Under the pieces are notes generated by a model, which made no database searches, had not been told where the DNA came from, and worked only from the letters and a program-made list of their open reading frames with translations. Of a stretch of DNA of 64,000 bases, positions 45,022 through 54,081 are shown one piece after another. The number at the start of each line of letters is the position of its first letter. Position 1 is the stretch's first letter. The stretch comes from Thalassotalea fonticola (GTDB taxonomy: Bacteria; Pseudomonadota; Gammaproteobacteria; Enterobacterales; Alteromonadaceae). The DNA lies in the NCBI RefSeq assembly GCF_032911225.1, contig NZ_CP136600.1, positions 4,154,001 to 4,218,000 of the forward strand, read 5' to 3'. The position numbers and the translations under genes were made by a program.

Positions 45022-45540
45022 GTGACTACTATCGTATCTGTAAGACGCAACGGTAAAGTATGTATTGGCGGCGATGGTCAAGTGTCGTTGGGCAACACCG
45101 TAATGAAAGGCAACGCTAAAAAAGTACGCCGTTTATATAATGAAAAAGTATTAGCTGGTTTTGCTGGCGGTACTGCCGATGCGTTCACCTTATTTGAGCG
45201 GTTTGAAAGTAAACTTGAAATGCATCAAGGCCATCTTACTAAATCAGCTGTGGAACTGGCTAAAGACTGGCGTAGTGATCGCGCCCTAAGAAAACTGGAA
45301 GCTATGCTTGTAGTTGCCGATGAAACTGCGTCGTTAATCATTACAGGTAATGGCGATGTTGTACAGCCGGAGAATGACTTAATTGCTATTGGCTCAGGCG
45401 GCAACTATGCACAGGCGGCAGCACTTGCTTTATTGGAAAATACTGAATTATCTGCTCGTGACATTGTTGAAAAATCTTTAACAATTGCCGGTGATATTTG
45501 TGTATTTACCAACCAGAATCAAACCATCGACGAAATTTAA
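45022..45540 (+). CDS. hslV: ATP-dependent protease subunit HslV
   Basis: 172 residues. After removal of Met, the N-terminal Thr of [20 protein letters not shown] is the catalytic nucleophile of this proteasome-like peptidase; the conserved [16 protein letters not shown] and [17 protein letters not shown] follow. It forms a double hexamer capped by HslU. Ribosome site AGAGG before GTG 45022 (line reads GTGACTACT; initiator read as Met). It is 62 bases before hslU, in one operon. Part of the heat-shock response in relatives. Confidence 0.97.
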   Translation: MTTIVSVRRNGKVCIGGDGQVSLGNTVMKGNAKKVRRLYNEKVLAGFAGGTADAFTLFERFESKLEMHQGHLTKSAVELAKDWRSDRALRKLEAMLVVADETASLIITGNGDVVQPENDLIAIGSGGNYAQAAALALLENTELSARDIVEKSLTIAGDICVFTNQNQTIDEI

Positions 45541-45602
45541 ATTTATTACCATGATAGTGGTTTTTGCTCGCTGTAATGGCCAGTATCAAAGAGGAATTTT
45601 CC

Positions 45603-46931
45603 ATGTCTAATATGACTCCACGTGAAATTGTTCACGAATTAGATTGCCATATCATTGGCCAAAATGACGCTAAAAAAGCGGTAGCTATTGCCCTTCGTAA
45701 TCGCTGGCGCCGGATGCAACTTAATGAAGAGTTGCGCACTGAAGTTACCCCAAAGAATATTTTAATGATTGGCCCAACAGGTGTGGGTAAAACAGAAATT
45801 GCACGTCGTTTAGCGAAACTTGCCAATGCGCCATTTATAAAAGTAGAAGCAACAAAATTTACTGAAGTGGGCTATGTTGGTAAAGAAGTTGAGACGATCA
45901 TTCGTGATCTTGCCGATATGTCGGTGAAATTAACGAAAGAGTTGGAAATGACTCGGGTTAAGCATTTAGCCGAAGAAGCAGCGGAAGAGCGTATTTTAGA
46001 TGTACTTATTCCGAACCCAAAAAATTCGTTCGGTGAAGATGAATCAACTGACAATTCATCTACTCGCCAAGTATTCCGTAAGAAATTACGTGAAGGCAAG
46101 TTAGACGATAAAGAAATTGAGATTGATGTTGCTCAGCAACAAATTGGCATGGAAATCATGGCGCCTCCAGGTATGGAAGACATGACGAACCAATTGCAAA
46201 GCATGTTTCAAAACATGTCTCAAGATAAAACCAAAAAACGCAAATTGAAAATTAAAGATGCGTTTAAAGCTTTGCAAGAAGAGGAAGCCAGTAAAATGGT
46301 TAACCCTGATGAGCTTAAAGAAAAAGCCATTCATGCAGTAGAGCAAAACGGTATCGTATTTATTGATGAAATCGATAAAATTTGTAAGCGTGGTGACACC
46401 TCTGGTCCTGACGTTTCTCGTGAAGGTGTACAGCGTGATTTATTGCCATTAGTTGAAGGTTCAACAGTAAGTACGAAACACGGCATGGTAAAAACGGATC
46501 ATATCTTATTTATTGCCTCAGGTGCGTTCCAAATGGCGAAACCGAGTGACTTGATCCCTGAGTTACAAGGTCGTTTACCTATTCGTGTTGAACTTCGTGC
46601 ACTAACCGTTGAAGACTTCGTTCGAATTTTAACTGAGCCTAATGCGTCATTAACCGAGCAGTATATTGCGTTATTGGCGACTGAAGGAGTGAAGGTTGAG
46701 TTTACTGAAGATGGTATTCAATCAATAGCCAAAGCTGCCTGGCAGGTAAATGAAACTACTGAAAATATTGGTGCTCGCCGTCTACATACTGTGATGGAGC
46801 GTTTAATTGAAGAGTTATCGTTTCAGGCTGATGCTAAATCAGGTGAAACAATTGTTATTGATAAAAGCTATGTTGAAGGTAAACTTGATATTCTGGTTAA
46901 AGATGAAGATTTAAGTCGCTTTATTCTATAA
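45603..46931 (+). CDS. hslU: ATP-dependent protease ATPase subunit HslU
   Basis: 442 residues from ATG 45603, preceded by GAGGAA; the frame is open to a TTG at 45564 but the conserved start is [23 protein letters not shown]+ unfoldase with Walker [10 protein letters not shown], Walker [12 protein letters not shown]-domain (~110-245), sensor/arginine region [12 protein letters not shown] and [14 protein letters not shown], and the C-terminal LSRFIL tail that inserts into HslV to activate it. Confidence 0.97.
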   Translation: MSNMTPREIVHELDCHIIGQNDAKKAVAIALRNRWRRMQLNEELRTEVTPKNILMIGPTGVGKTEIARRLAKLANAPFIKVEATKFTEVGYVGKEVETIIRDLADMSVKLTKELEMTRVKHLAEEAAEERILDVLIPNPKNSFGEDESTDNSSTRQVFRKKLREGKLDDKEIEIDVAQQQIGMEIMAPPGMEDMTNQLQSMFQNMSQDKTKKRKLKIKDAFKALQEEEASKMVNPDELKEKAIHAVEQNGIVFIDEIDKICKRGDTSGPDVSREGVQRDLLPLVEGSTVSTKHGMVKTDHILFIASGAFQMAKPSDLIPELQGRLPIRVELRALTVEDFVRILTEPNASLTEQYIALLATEGVKVEFTEDGIQSIAKAAWQVNETTENIGARRLHTVMERLIEELSFQADAKSGETIVIDKSYVEGKLDILVKDEDLSRFIL

Positions 46932-46961
46932 TTGCTTTATAAATAATAACTTGGAGAGTAG

Positions 46962-47330
46962 ATGAAAATTACGCAACTTGTCTTAAATGAACAGACAGAT
47001 GAACTAACGTTAAATTTTGCTGATAATTTTAGCCAAAGTTTAAGTTTTGAATTTATGCGTGTTTACTCTCCTAACGAAAAAACTTCGAAAAAAGGCCAAG
47101 CGAAAGCACCGGTAAGTCATAAGAAAATGGTTAAACTATTGGCTATAGAACCTTTGGCTAAACATGGCTTTCGTTTAGTCTTTGATGATCAACACAGCGC
47201 AATTTACAGCGCCCAATTGCTGCAAGAGTACGCTCATAATAAAGCTCGACTGTGGCAAGAATATATTGATGCCTTAGCGCTTACCGGCCATAGCCGAGAA
47301 GCAATGATAGACATTACCCAAATCCAGTAA
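46962..47330 (+). CDS. DUF971 (gamma-butyrobetaine hydroxylase-like N-terminal) domain protein
   Basis: 122 residues of the small DUF971 fold: LTLNFADNFSQSLSFEFMRVYSP at the start, then HGFRLVFDDQHSAIYSAQLLQEYA. The usual members occur as free-standing domains next to hslU in marine gammaproteobacteria and also as N-terminal domains of gamma-butyrobetaine hydroxylases or iron-sulfur proteins. Function of the free-standing form unknown. It begins 30 bases after hslU with its own ribosome site (GGAG), probably in the same transcript. Confidence 0.9.
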   Translation: MKITQLVLNEQTDELTLNFADNFSQSLSFEFMRVYSPNEKTSKKGQAKAPVSHKKMVKLLAIEPLAKHGFRLVFDDQHSAIYSAQLLQEYAHNKARLWQEYIDALALTGHSREAMIDITQIQ

Positions 47331-47343
47331 ACAGTGAGAGATC

Positions 47344-47817
47344 ATGACTAACAACGATATTTTACGCCGCATTCGTTTTGTATTTAATTACGACGATAGC
47401 ACCATGTTATCTATTTTCGCTCAAGCTGAACTGAAAGTTGATATTGAAAAGTACCATCATTGGTTACGTAAAGAAGACGATGGCAAGTATGTAAATTTAA
47501 CCGACACTCAATTAGCGACGTTTTTAAATGGTTTAATCAATAAAAACCGCGGTAAACGTGAAGGCCCACAGCCTAAACCGGAGTCCAGGTTAAACAATAA
47601 TATTATTTTACGTAAGCTTAAAATTGCCTTAAATCTTAATGATGAAGACATGCTGGCTATTTTAGCTTCAGCTGATTTACGCATTGGTAAGTCTGAGCTT
47701 AGTGCTTTTTTCAGAAAGGTAGGACATAAGCATTACCGTGAATGTAAAGACCAAGTGATGCGTAACTTTTTACAAGGTATGCAAATTAAGTACCGCGAAA
47801 GTAACCCTTACGCTTAG
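47344..47817 (+). CDS. DUF1456 family (YehS-like) protein
   Basis: 157 residues, two copies of a ~70-residue helical unit: NNDILRRIRFVFNYDDSTMLSIFAQAELKVDIEKYHHWLRKE (1-~65) and NNIILRKLKIALNLNDEDMLAILASADLRIGKSELSAFFRKVGH (~84-~135). This is the YehS/DUF1456 architecture. Cytoplasmic; function unknown. It starts 13 bases after the DUF971 gene and is likely in its operon. A large palindrome follows (47829-47886). Confidence 0.92.
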   Translation: MTNNDILRRIRFVFNYDDSTMLSIFAQAELKVDIEKYHHWLRKEDDGKYVNLTDTQLATFLNGLINKNRGKREGPQPKPESRLNNNIILRKLKIALNLNDEDMLAILASADLRIGKSELSAFFRKVGHKHYRECKDQVMRNFLQGMQIKYRESNPYA

Positions 47818-47828
47818 ATAGAACGGCT

Positions 47829-47886
47829 ATAAAGTAGGGTCAGAGTCAAGTTTTAACAACAATACTTGACTCTGACCCTACTTTAT
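47829..47886. repeat. REP-like palindrome (23-base perfect arms)
   Basis: Perfect 23-base arms at 47829-47851 and 47864-47886 around a 12-base loop. Each arm contains GTAGGGTCAGAGTCAAG. GGGTCAGAGTC palindromes of this type are known in gammaproteobacteria as repeats moved by REP-associated tyrosine (Y1/TnpA-like) transposases. No transposase lies nearby. It sits in the gap between DUF1456 and DUF454 genes and could also serve as a terminator for the former. Confidence 0.75.
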
Positions 47887-47947
47887 TTCTCCCTGCAATC
47901 CCGCATCTTGAATGGTGTTAGGTAATTACTGGTTTAGGACAACGATA

Positions 47948-48319
47948 ATGAAGCGGTTTCTCTATCTAGCAGTTGGATTTGGCTTTGTTGTCTTAGCTAT
48001 TATTGGCATCGCCTTACCCGTACTACCTACCACACCATTTTTATTGGTGGCCGCTGCATGTTTTGCTAAATCATCTAAGCGTTGCCATAAATGGCTGATA
48101 AACAATAAACTATTTGGTCCAATAATTCATAACTGGCAAAAAAATCGTTGTATTCCTAAAAGAGCTAAATCTGTAGCGGTATTTTCAATTCTTATCTTTG
48201 GTGGTTTTTCTGTACTTATCGCAGTGCCAAATATCTATGGAAAGCTAGCAACACTGACATTATTGGCAATTGGATTATCGGTTGTTCTTAATATTAAAAC
48301 CTGCCCAGATTGCAAATAG
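47948..48319 (+). CDS. DUF454 family (YbaN-like) inner-membrane protein
   Basis: 123 residues from ATG 47948 (AGGA eight bases upstream); an upstream GTG at 47912 is less good. Two or three membrane helices, with the family signature GIALPVLPTTPFLLVAAACFAKSSKRCHKWL and, near the middle, NWQKNRCIPKRAK. Ends in CPDC. YbaN/DUF454 proteins are small inner-membrane proteins of unknown function. Single gene. Confidence 0.9.
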   Translation: MKRFLYLAVGFGFVVLAIIGIALPVLPTTPFLLVAAACFAKSSKRCHKWLINNKLFGPIIHNWQKNRCIPKRAKSVAVFSILIFGGFSVLIAVPNIYGKLATLTLLAIGLSVVLNIKTCPDCK

Positions 48320-48487
48320 TAATTCCCCTCTATTTTTATACTTTTTAAGTTCTTGATAACTCGCTATTATTAATGTTAGTTGTGAAAAATAAATTAATTT
48401 TTATTGCTCTAAACCTTTTTAATCTTTACTGCATCTTACTTAATAACAAAACATTAAAACAAAATAGCTTTTTAGGATTTAAATAAT

Positions 48488-49045
48488 TTGTCTGCTCCGA
48501 ACACAGTGATAAATGCCGAAGATGTTTTTGCCCAAAAACAAGAGCAAGAATGGGTCACAAACGCCAAGGCCGGCGATCGACACGCATTTAACCATTTGTA
48601 TAAGTTACATATTGGCCGAGTGTATGCATTGTGTTTACGTATGTTGTCTAACCGTGACCAAGCCGATGACGTGGCGCAAGAAGTATTCGTGCAAGTGTGG
48701 TTAAAAATGGAGAATTTTCGTGGCGATGCTAAGTTTTCTACCTGGTTGCATTCAGTAGCTACCAATACGGTATTAACCCATATGCGCAAACAAAAAAGCT
48801 GGGTACAAAAAGTTTTTAGTATTGAAGATAACCCGCAAGCGGAGCAAGCAGGTAATGAAATTGAAGATTTATCAGACTTGGACAAAGTGATTTTGCGTTT
48901 ACCTGAAAGAGCTAGAATTGTGTTTGTTTTATTTGCCGTAGAAGGCTACAGACATGAAGAAATAGCAACAATGCTAAATATGGCGGTGGGTTCGAGTAAA
49001 TCTCATTATCATCGTGCCAGAACATTATTAAAAGAGTGGTTGTAA
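48488..49045 (+). CDS. ECF-type RNA polymerase sigma factor
   Basis: 185 residues. Region 2 (~25-95): LYKLHIGRVYALCLRMLSNRDQADDVAQEVFVQVWLKMENFRGDAKFSTWLHSVATN. Region 4 (~130-180): LPERARIVFVLFAVEGYRHEEIATMLNMAVGSSKSHYHRARTLL. No extra domains. The start is TTG 48488 with TAGGAT about ten bases upstream. It is followed at once by a membrane anti-sigma-like gene and a DUF4097 gene, so it probably answers an envelope signal and is self-contained. Target promoters unknown; I see no obvious copy of its promoter before its own gene. Confidence 0.92.
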   Translation: MSAPNTVINAEDVFAQKQEQEWVTNAKAGDRHAFNHLYKLHIGRVYALCLRMLSNRDQADDVAQEVFVQVWLKMENFRGDAKFSTWLHSVATNTVLTHMRKQKSWVQKVFSIEDNPQAEQAGNEIEDLSDLDKVILRLPERARIVFVLFAVEGYRHEEIATMLNMAVGSSKSHYHRARTLLKEWL

Positions 49046-49047
49046 CT

Positions 49048-49548
49048 ATGAACAAGTCAATAACAGATCAACAATTACAAACACAAATAGACAATCTTGC
49101 CAAAGAGATAAAGCCTGAACGTGATTTATGGGCAGGTATTGAACATGCTATTGAACATAACGCCCAGCATGACAGTACACCTAAAAAAACTCCGTTTACA
49201 CCTTACGCATGGGCTGCATCTGTTGCCTTAGCTGTAGTTCTGACTTGGAACTTAAATACTGAACAGCCTGTTCAAGTAGCCCAAGTGAGTGCGCTAGATA
49301 TTATTGTGCAGCAATATGGTCAAGAAAAAAACAGCATGTTAGTTAGTTTTGGTGAACCAGATATTAAAGCACTACCAACTGAGATTCAGGAGCAGTTTAA
49401 TGAGCTGGATTCAGCCAGAAAGTCATTAATTAAAGCTTTGGCAGATGACCCCGATAACGCTGACTTGCTAAACCTATTAAAGTGGACACAACAGCAAGAG
49501 CTGAACTTGATTGAGCACTTGTATAGTCCCCAATGGCAAACCATATAA
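49048..49548 (+). CDS. Membrane-bound anti-sigma factor-like protein
   Basis: 166 residues from ATG 49048, 2 bases after the sigma gene's stop. A ~40-residue cytoplasmic part contains AKEIKPERDLWAGIEHAIEHN, the conserved [PE]xRDLWxGI stretch seen in anti-sigma proteins of this sort, then one membrane helix (~48-64, YAWAASVALAVVLTW), then a mostly helical periplasmic part (~65-166). It lacks the HxxxCxxC zinc site of classic anti-sigma factors. It likely holds the ECF factor at the membrane until an envelope signal is received. Confidence 0.75.
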   Translation: MNKSITDQQLQTQIDNLAKEIKPERDLWAGIEHAIEHNAQHDSTPKKTPFTPYAWAASVALAVVLTWNLNTEQPVQVAQVSALDIIVQQYGQEKNSMLVSFGEPDIKALPTEIQEQFNELDSARKSLIKALADDPDNADLLNLLKWTQQQELNLIEHLYSPQWQTI

Positions 49549-49614
49549 CGGCAAAAAATAGTGCTAAAAACTATTTAGAAGATAATTAAAGTCAGTAATG
49601 ATATCGAGAAATGT

Positions 49615-50568
49615 ATGAAGTTTTATAAATTACCGTTAGCAATTTTAGCACTCACATTCGTGCTTCCTGTATTTGCAAAAGACGTAGATCAAAAAATATC
49701 AGTTAGTAGTAGTGCCAACATTAGTGTTGATAATTTACGTGGCAAAGTTGTAATAACAGGAACCGATACTAACCAAGTATGGGTGTCGGGAAAATTGGAT
49801 GAAAAAGCGACTGATTTTATTCTAAAAGCCGATGGCGATAATGTTTTCGTGCAAGTTAAAATGCCTGCCCAGATGAATAATAGCTTTTGGGAACATGACG
49901 GTCAGGAAACTGACATCGTTATTGAAGTACCACAAAGTGCAAAACTTAGATTCCAGGGGGTATCAAGTGATATTTCTGTGAGTAATATGAGTAATGATGT
50001 AAGAGCGAAAACCGTAAGTGGTGATGTAATTGTTAAGCAACTTAGCGGAAATCGAGTCGATGTTGAAACGGTAAGTGGCGATATAGATGCTAAAACCTTA
50101 ACAGGCCGTATAAGCTTATCTACCGTTAGTGGCGATATTAAAGATAATAATTCTACCGGTCGTATTGAATATTATGCCGTAAGTGGCGATATAGAAGTAA
50201 ATGGCTCGGCCGAAGAAGTTGTTGCTAATGTAATTTCAGGTGATTTAGAAGTTACCTTAAATAATGTGATTGATGCTGAGCTATCAAGTGTCAGCGGAAA
50301 CGTTGATGCTAAGCTTGATCTTAGTGATGACGGCCTGTTAAAAATGTCGTCAGTAAGTGGTAATCTGAATCTTGCTTTGCAAAAGGAAGTTAATGCCTAT
50401 ATCAAAGTTAATTCAAATGCCGGTGGCAAAATAACTAATCAACTAACCGATGATAAAGTGGAAAAAGACAAATACGGGCCACACTCGAAATTATCAACTC
50501 AAGCTGGCTCTGGCAGCGCTTCAATTAAAATGTCGACAGTATCGGGTAACGTTAAATTGCATTATTAA
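49615..50568 (+). CDS. Exported DUF4097 beta-helix protein
   Basis: 317 residues with a signal peptide (MKFYKLPLAILALTFVLPVFAKD). The mature part has at least eight repeats of the form [TS]VSGD[IVL].[VA] (e.g. RAKTVSGDVIVKQ, DVETVSGDIDAKT, LSTVSGDIKDN, YYAVSGDIEVN, VISGDLEVT, LSSVSGNVDAK), the beta-helix pattern of DUF4097 (adhesin-like) proteins. Predicted periplasmic or outer-membrane-associated. It follows the sigma/anti-sigma pair by 66 bases on the same strand; this trio is a known arrangement in proteobacteria and the protein is likely the pair's target or regulator. Confidence 0.88.
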   Translation: MKFYKLPLAILALTFVLPVFAKDVDQKISVSSSANISVDNLRGKVVITGTDTNQVWVSGKLDEKATDFILKADGDNVFVQVKMPAQMNNSFWEHDGQETDIVIEVPQSAKLRFQGVSSDISVSNMSNDVRAKTVSGDVIVKQLSGNRVDVETVSGDIDAKTLTGRISLSTVSGDIKDNNSTGRIEYYAVSGDIEVNGSAEEVVANVISGDLEVTLNNVIDAELSSVSGNVDAKLDLSDDGLLKMSSVSGNLNLALQKEVNAYIKVNSNAGGKITNQLTDDKVEKDKYGPHSKLSTQAGSGSASIKMSTVSGNVKLHY

Positions 50569-50599
50569 AGATTTTTATTTCAATGATTTCAAACTAGTT

Positions 50600-50633
50600 A
50601 AGCCAATCTTTTGTTATTTAGACTGGCTTTTTT
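50600..50633 (+). terminator. Terminator after the DUF4097 gene
   Basis: Arms AGCCAATC (50601-50608) and GACTGGCT (50621-50628) with one mismatch and a T-run. It closes the sigma/anti-sigma/DUF4097 unit. Confidence 0.65.
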
Positions 50634-50829
50634 ATCACTGAATTACCCGCTCTTTTACACTTTCATAACCATAATAATTATTTGTTTTAACTAGACTAAT
50701 CCTTATCTTGAAGTATTCTTAAATGAAAGGTTATTCAATTTTTTACAAAATAAAATAATTTTTTTTGCTATCAAAACCCTGTTTTAACGGTCTAATTGAA
50801 TAACCGCAATGAAATCTGTAGGGGTGATT

Positions 50830-52764
50830 ATGAGTATTTTTAAGCATTATCAGAGCCGCTACGACTTAGCTAAAGAAGAGGAGCTAACGTTAACAGAATT
50901 TCTTCAGCTGTGTCGTAATGACAAACTAACCTATGCTAATGCAGCAGAGCGATTATTGGCTGCCATAGGTGAACCTGAGTTAATTGACACTTCGCAAGAT
51001 CTGGTATTAAGTAGACTCTTTTCTAATCGAGTGATCACTCGTTATCCTGCTTTCGCTGAGTTTTTTGGCATGGAAGAAGCCATAGAACAAATTGTGTCTT
51101 ATCTCACTCACGCATCGCAAGGTTTGGAAGAAAAGAAACAAGTATTGTATTTATTAGGGCCCGTTGGTGGTGGTAAATCTTCATTAGCTGAAAAACTTAA
51201 AGAGTTAATGCAGCAAATACCAATCTATGTACTGAGTGCCAATGGCGAACGAAGCCCAGTAAATGATCATCCTTTCTGTTTATTTGACCCTGAAGCTGAT
51301 GGCAAAATTCTCACCGAAGATTACAACATCCCTTCGAGATATTTAAATACAATTATGTCTCCTTGGATGGTTAAACGCTTACATGAGTTTAATGGTGATA
51401 TCTCAAAGTTTAAGGTGGTGAAATTACACCCTTCGATTATTAATCAAGTTGCCATAGCTAAAACTGAGCCCGGTGATGATAACAACCAAGATATATCATC
51501 ACTTGTTGGTAAGGTAGATATTCGACAGCTAGAGCACTTTGCTCAAAATGATGCTGATGCTTACAGCTACTCAGGTGCTCTGTGCCGAGCAAATCAGGGG
51601 CTGATGGAATTTGTTGAAATGTTTAAAGCGCCGATTAAGGTGTTACACCCGCTATTAACGGCTACTCAAGAAGGTAATTACAATTCAACGGAAGGACTTT
51701 CTGCTTTGCCGTTTTCAGGTATTATCTTAGCTCATTCTAATGAGTCGGAATGGGTAACGTTTAAAAATAACAAAAACAATGAAGCGTTTCTCGATAGGGT
51801 TTATATCGTTAAAGTTCCATACTGCTTAAGGTTGTCAGAAGAAGTAAAAATTTATCAAAAATTGCTCGACAACAGTGAGTTAAGCGATGCCCAATGTGCA
51901 CCATCTACGTTAAGTATATTAGCGCAATTCTCTATCTTATCTCGTCTGGTAACGCCGGAGAACTCAAGCATTTATTCGAAAATGAAGGTGTATAACGGTG
52001 AGTCATTAAAGGATACCGATCCGAAAGCAAAATCTTATCAAGAATATCGAGATTATGCCGGTGTTGATGAAGGTATGTCGGGGGTTTCAACTCGATTTGC
52101 CTTTAAAATTCTTTCTCGGGTGTTTAATTTTGACCATCTTGAAATCGCTGCAAACCCAGTGCATTTGTTTTATGTGCTTGAACAGCAAATTGAGCGAGAA
52201 CAATTAGCTAAAGAAACGGCTGATAGCTATTTAGAGTTTATCAAAGATTATTTGATCCCTGAATATATTGAGTTTATTGGTAAAGAAATTCAAACCGCTT
52301 ATCTTGAATCTTATTCAGAGTACGGACAAAACATATTCGACAGATATGTGGTGTATGCAGACTTTTGGATCCAGGATCAAGAATATCGCGATGCTGATAC
52401 TGGCCAAATACTTAATCGTTCAACCTTGAACAGTGAATTGGAGAAAATTGAAAAGCCTGCCGGTATATCTAATCCGAAAGATTTTCGTAATGAAATTGTC
52501 AATTTTGTCTTAAGAGCGAAAGCCAATAATAATGGTAAAAACCCGCTTTGGACCAGTTATGAAAAACTTCGCACAGTGATAGAGAAAAAAATGTTCTCCA
52601 ATACCGAGGACTTGTTACCGGTGATTTCATTTAACACTAAATCTTCTTCGCAAGACCAGCAAAAACATGATGAATTTGTGCAGAGGATGATCAACAAAGG
52701 CTACACCGCTAAGCAAGTTCGGTTATTGTCTGAATGGTATTTACGAGTTAGGAAATCATCTTAA
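50830..52764 (+). CDS. prkA: PrkA family serine protein kinase / AAA+ ATPase (YeaG-like)
   Basis: 644 residues from ATG 50830, the length of E. coli YeaG, with GGGGTGA ribosome site and the expected start MSIFKHYQSRYDLAKEEELTL. The AAA+ part (~60-380) has Walker A GPVGGGKS (110-117) and the HSNESEW motif; the C-terminal part (~385-644) is the PrkA kinase-like region. First gene of the conserved prkA-yeaH-spoVR group, linked to nitrogen starvation and stationary-phase stress in relatives and under RpoS control in E. coli. yeaH follows with 18 bases between. Confidence 0.95.
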   Translation: MSIFKHYQSRYDLAKEEELTLTEFLQLCRNDKLTYANAAERLLAAIGEPELIDTSQDLVLSRLFSNRVITRYPAFAEFFGMEEAIEQIVSYLTHASQGLEEKKQVLYLLGPVGGGKSSLAEKLKELMQQIPIYVLSANGERSPVNDHPFCLFDPEADGKILTEDYNIPSRYLNTIMSPWMVKRLHEFNGDISKFKVVKLHPSIINQVAIAKTEPGDDNNQDISSLVGKVDIRQLEHFAQNDADAYSYSGALCRANQGLMEFVEMFKAPIKVLHPLLTATQEGNYNSTEGLSALPFSGIILAHSNESEWVTFKNNKNNEAFLDRVYIVKVPYCLRLSEEVKIYQKLLDNSELSDAQCAPSTLSILAQFSILSRLVTPENSSIYSKMKVYNGESLKDTDPKAKSYQEYRDYAGVDEGMSGVSTRFAFKILSRVFNFDHLEIAANPVHLFYVLEQQIEREQLAKETADSYLEFIKDYLIPEYIEFIGKEIQTAYLESYSEYGQNIFDRYVVYADFWIQDQEYRDADTGQILNRSTLNSELEKIEKPAGISNPKDFRNEIVNFVLRAKANNNGKNPLWTSYEKLRTVIEKKMFSNTEDLLPVISFNTKSSSQDQQKHDEFVQRMINKGYTAKQVRLLSEWYLRVRKSS

Positions 52765-52782
52765 TGCACAGGGAGAATGTTT

Positions 52783-54081
52783 ATGGCTGTTTTTATCGAC
52801 AAACGTTTGAATGCAAAGAACAAATCAATGGTCAATCGCCAAAGATTTGTACGTCGTTATAAAAGTCAAATTAAACACTCTTTAGCTGAATCGATTAATC
52901 GCCGTAAAATCACCGATCATCAATCTGATGAAGATGTCACTATCTCTAAAAAAGACTTATCTGAACCTACATTTAAGCAAGGTGATGGTGGTATTAAGCA
53001 GCGTATATATTCGGGTAATGACCAATTCAGTGAAGGAGATAAAATACCAAGGCCTAACGACCCTAAAGGCAAAGGACCAGGTGAAAGTGGGGCAAGTGAT
53101 AGTGGTGTAGGTGAAGATGATTTTATTTTTTCTATCTCGGCAGATGAGTATCTAAATTTATTGTTTGACGATTTAGCACTTCCTAATTTGCAATTCAATC
53201 AAGTTGATAAACTCATCGATTATAAAACAGTACGCTCTGGCTATAGCAATGAAGGCGCTATAGCAAATGTTGATATTGTAAAATCATTGCAAGGCTCTAT
53301 AGCAAGACGTATGGCAATGACTAGTGAAAAACGTAAACAACTTAATGATTGTCTGCAACAACTTGAATTACTAGAGCAGGAAAACAAAGAGCCTAGTACA
53401 GAGAAAGCCAGATTAATGAAAACGATTGCTTCTTTGCAAGACAAAATAGCGAAAGTGCCGTTTATTGATACCTTTGATTTACGTTTTAGAAACTACGACA
53501 AGCAGGCAATTCCATCCTCAAAAGCAGTTATGTTTTGTTTAATGGATGTATCTGGCTCTATGGTGCAAGCGACTAAAGATATGGCGAAACGCTTTTATAT
53601 TTTGTTGTATTTATTTTTAACCCGAAATTATGAAACTATTGATGTGGTGTATATCATTCATCACACTCAGGCAAAAGAAGTAGACGAGCAGGACTTTTTC
53701 TATTCGAAAGAAACAGGCGGTACCATTATCTCCAGTGCACTCACATTACTCTATCAAATTATCAAAAAACGTTATAACTCAAAAGACTGGAATATTTACG
53801 CTGCGCAAGCTTCAGACGGAGATAATTGGCAAGATGATACGCCCAAATGTTATCAGTTATTGGCAAACAAGATCCTGCCGATAGTCCGATTTTATAGTTA
53901 CATCGAGATAAACAATAGTGATCCAAAGTCATTATGGTTGGAGTATCAAAGACTAGCTGATAAGTACCCAAACTTTGCGATGAAACAAATTACCGAGGTG
54001 ACCGACATTTACCCGGTGTTCAGAGAGCTTTTTAAAAAGACAGAAAGTATTAACGCTGCTTGGGGGCAATATGGCGGTTGA
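52783..54081 (+). CDS. yeaH: DUF444 / YeaH family VWA-domain protein
   Basis: 432 residues from ATG 52783; GGGAG seven bases upstream favours this over ATG 52777, which is only one base from it. N-terminal basic start [24 protein letters not shown]; then a Gly-rich stretch ([21 protein letters not shown]) and a C-terminal von Willebrand A-like domain with a metal-site motif CLMDVSGSM (D255). YeaH works with PrkA in stress responses; molecular role not settled. It overlaps the spoVR gene by 11 bases, so translation is probably coupled. Confidence 0.94.
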   Translation: MAVFIDKRLNAKNKSMVNRQRFVRRYKSQIKHSLAESINRRKITDHQSDEDVTISKKDLSEPTFKQGDGGIKQRIYSGNDQFSEGDKIPRPNDPKGKGPGESGASDSGVGEDDFIFSISADEYLNLLFDDLALPNLQFNQVDKLIDYKTVRSGYSNEGAIANVDIVKSLQGSIARRMAMTSEKRKQLNDCLQQLELLEQENKEPSTEKARLMKTIASLQDKIAKVPFIDTFDLRFRNYDKQAIPSSKAVMFCLMDVSGSMVQATKDMAKRFYILLYLFLTRNYETIDVVYIIHHTQAKEVDEQDFFYSKETGGTIISSALTLLYQIIKKRYNSKDWNIYAAQASDGDNWQDDTPKCYQLLANKILPIVRFYSYIEINNSDPKSLWLEYQRLADKYPNFAMKQITEVTDIYPVFRELFKKTESINAAWGQYGG

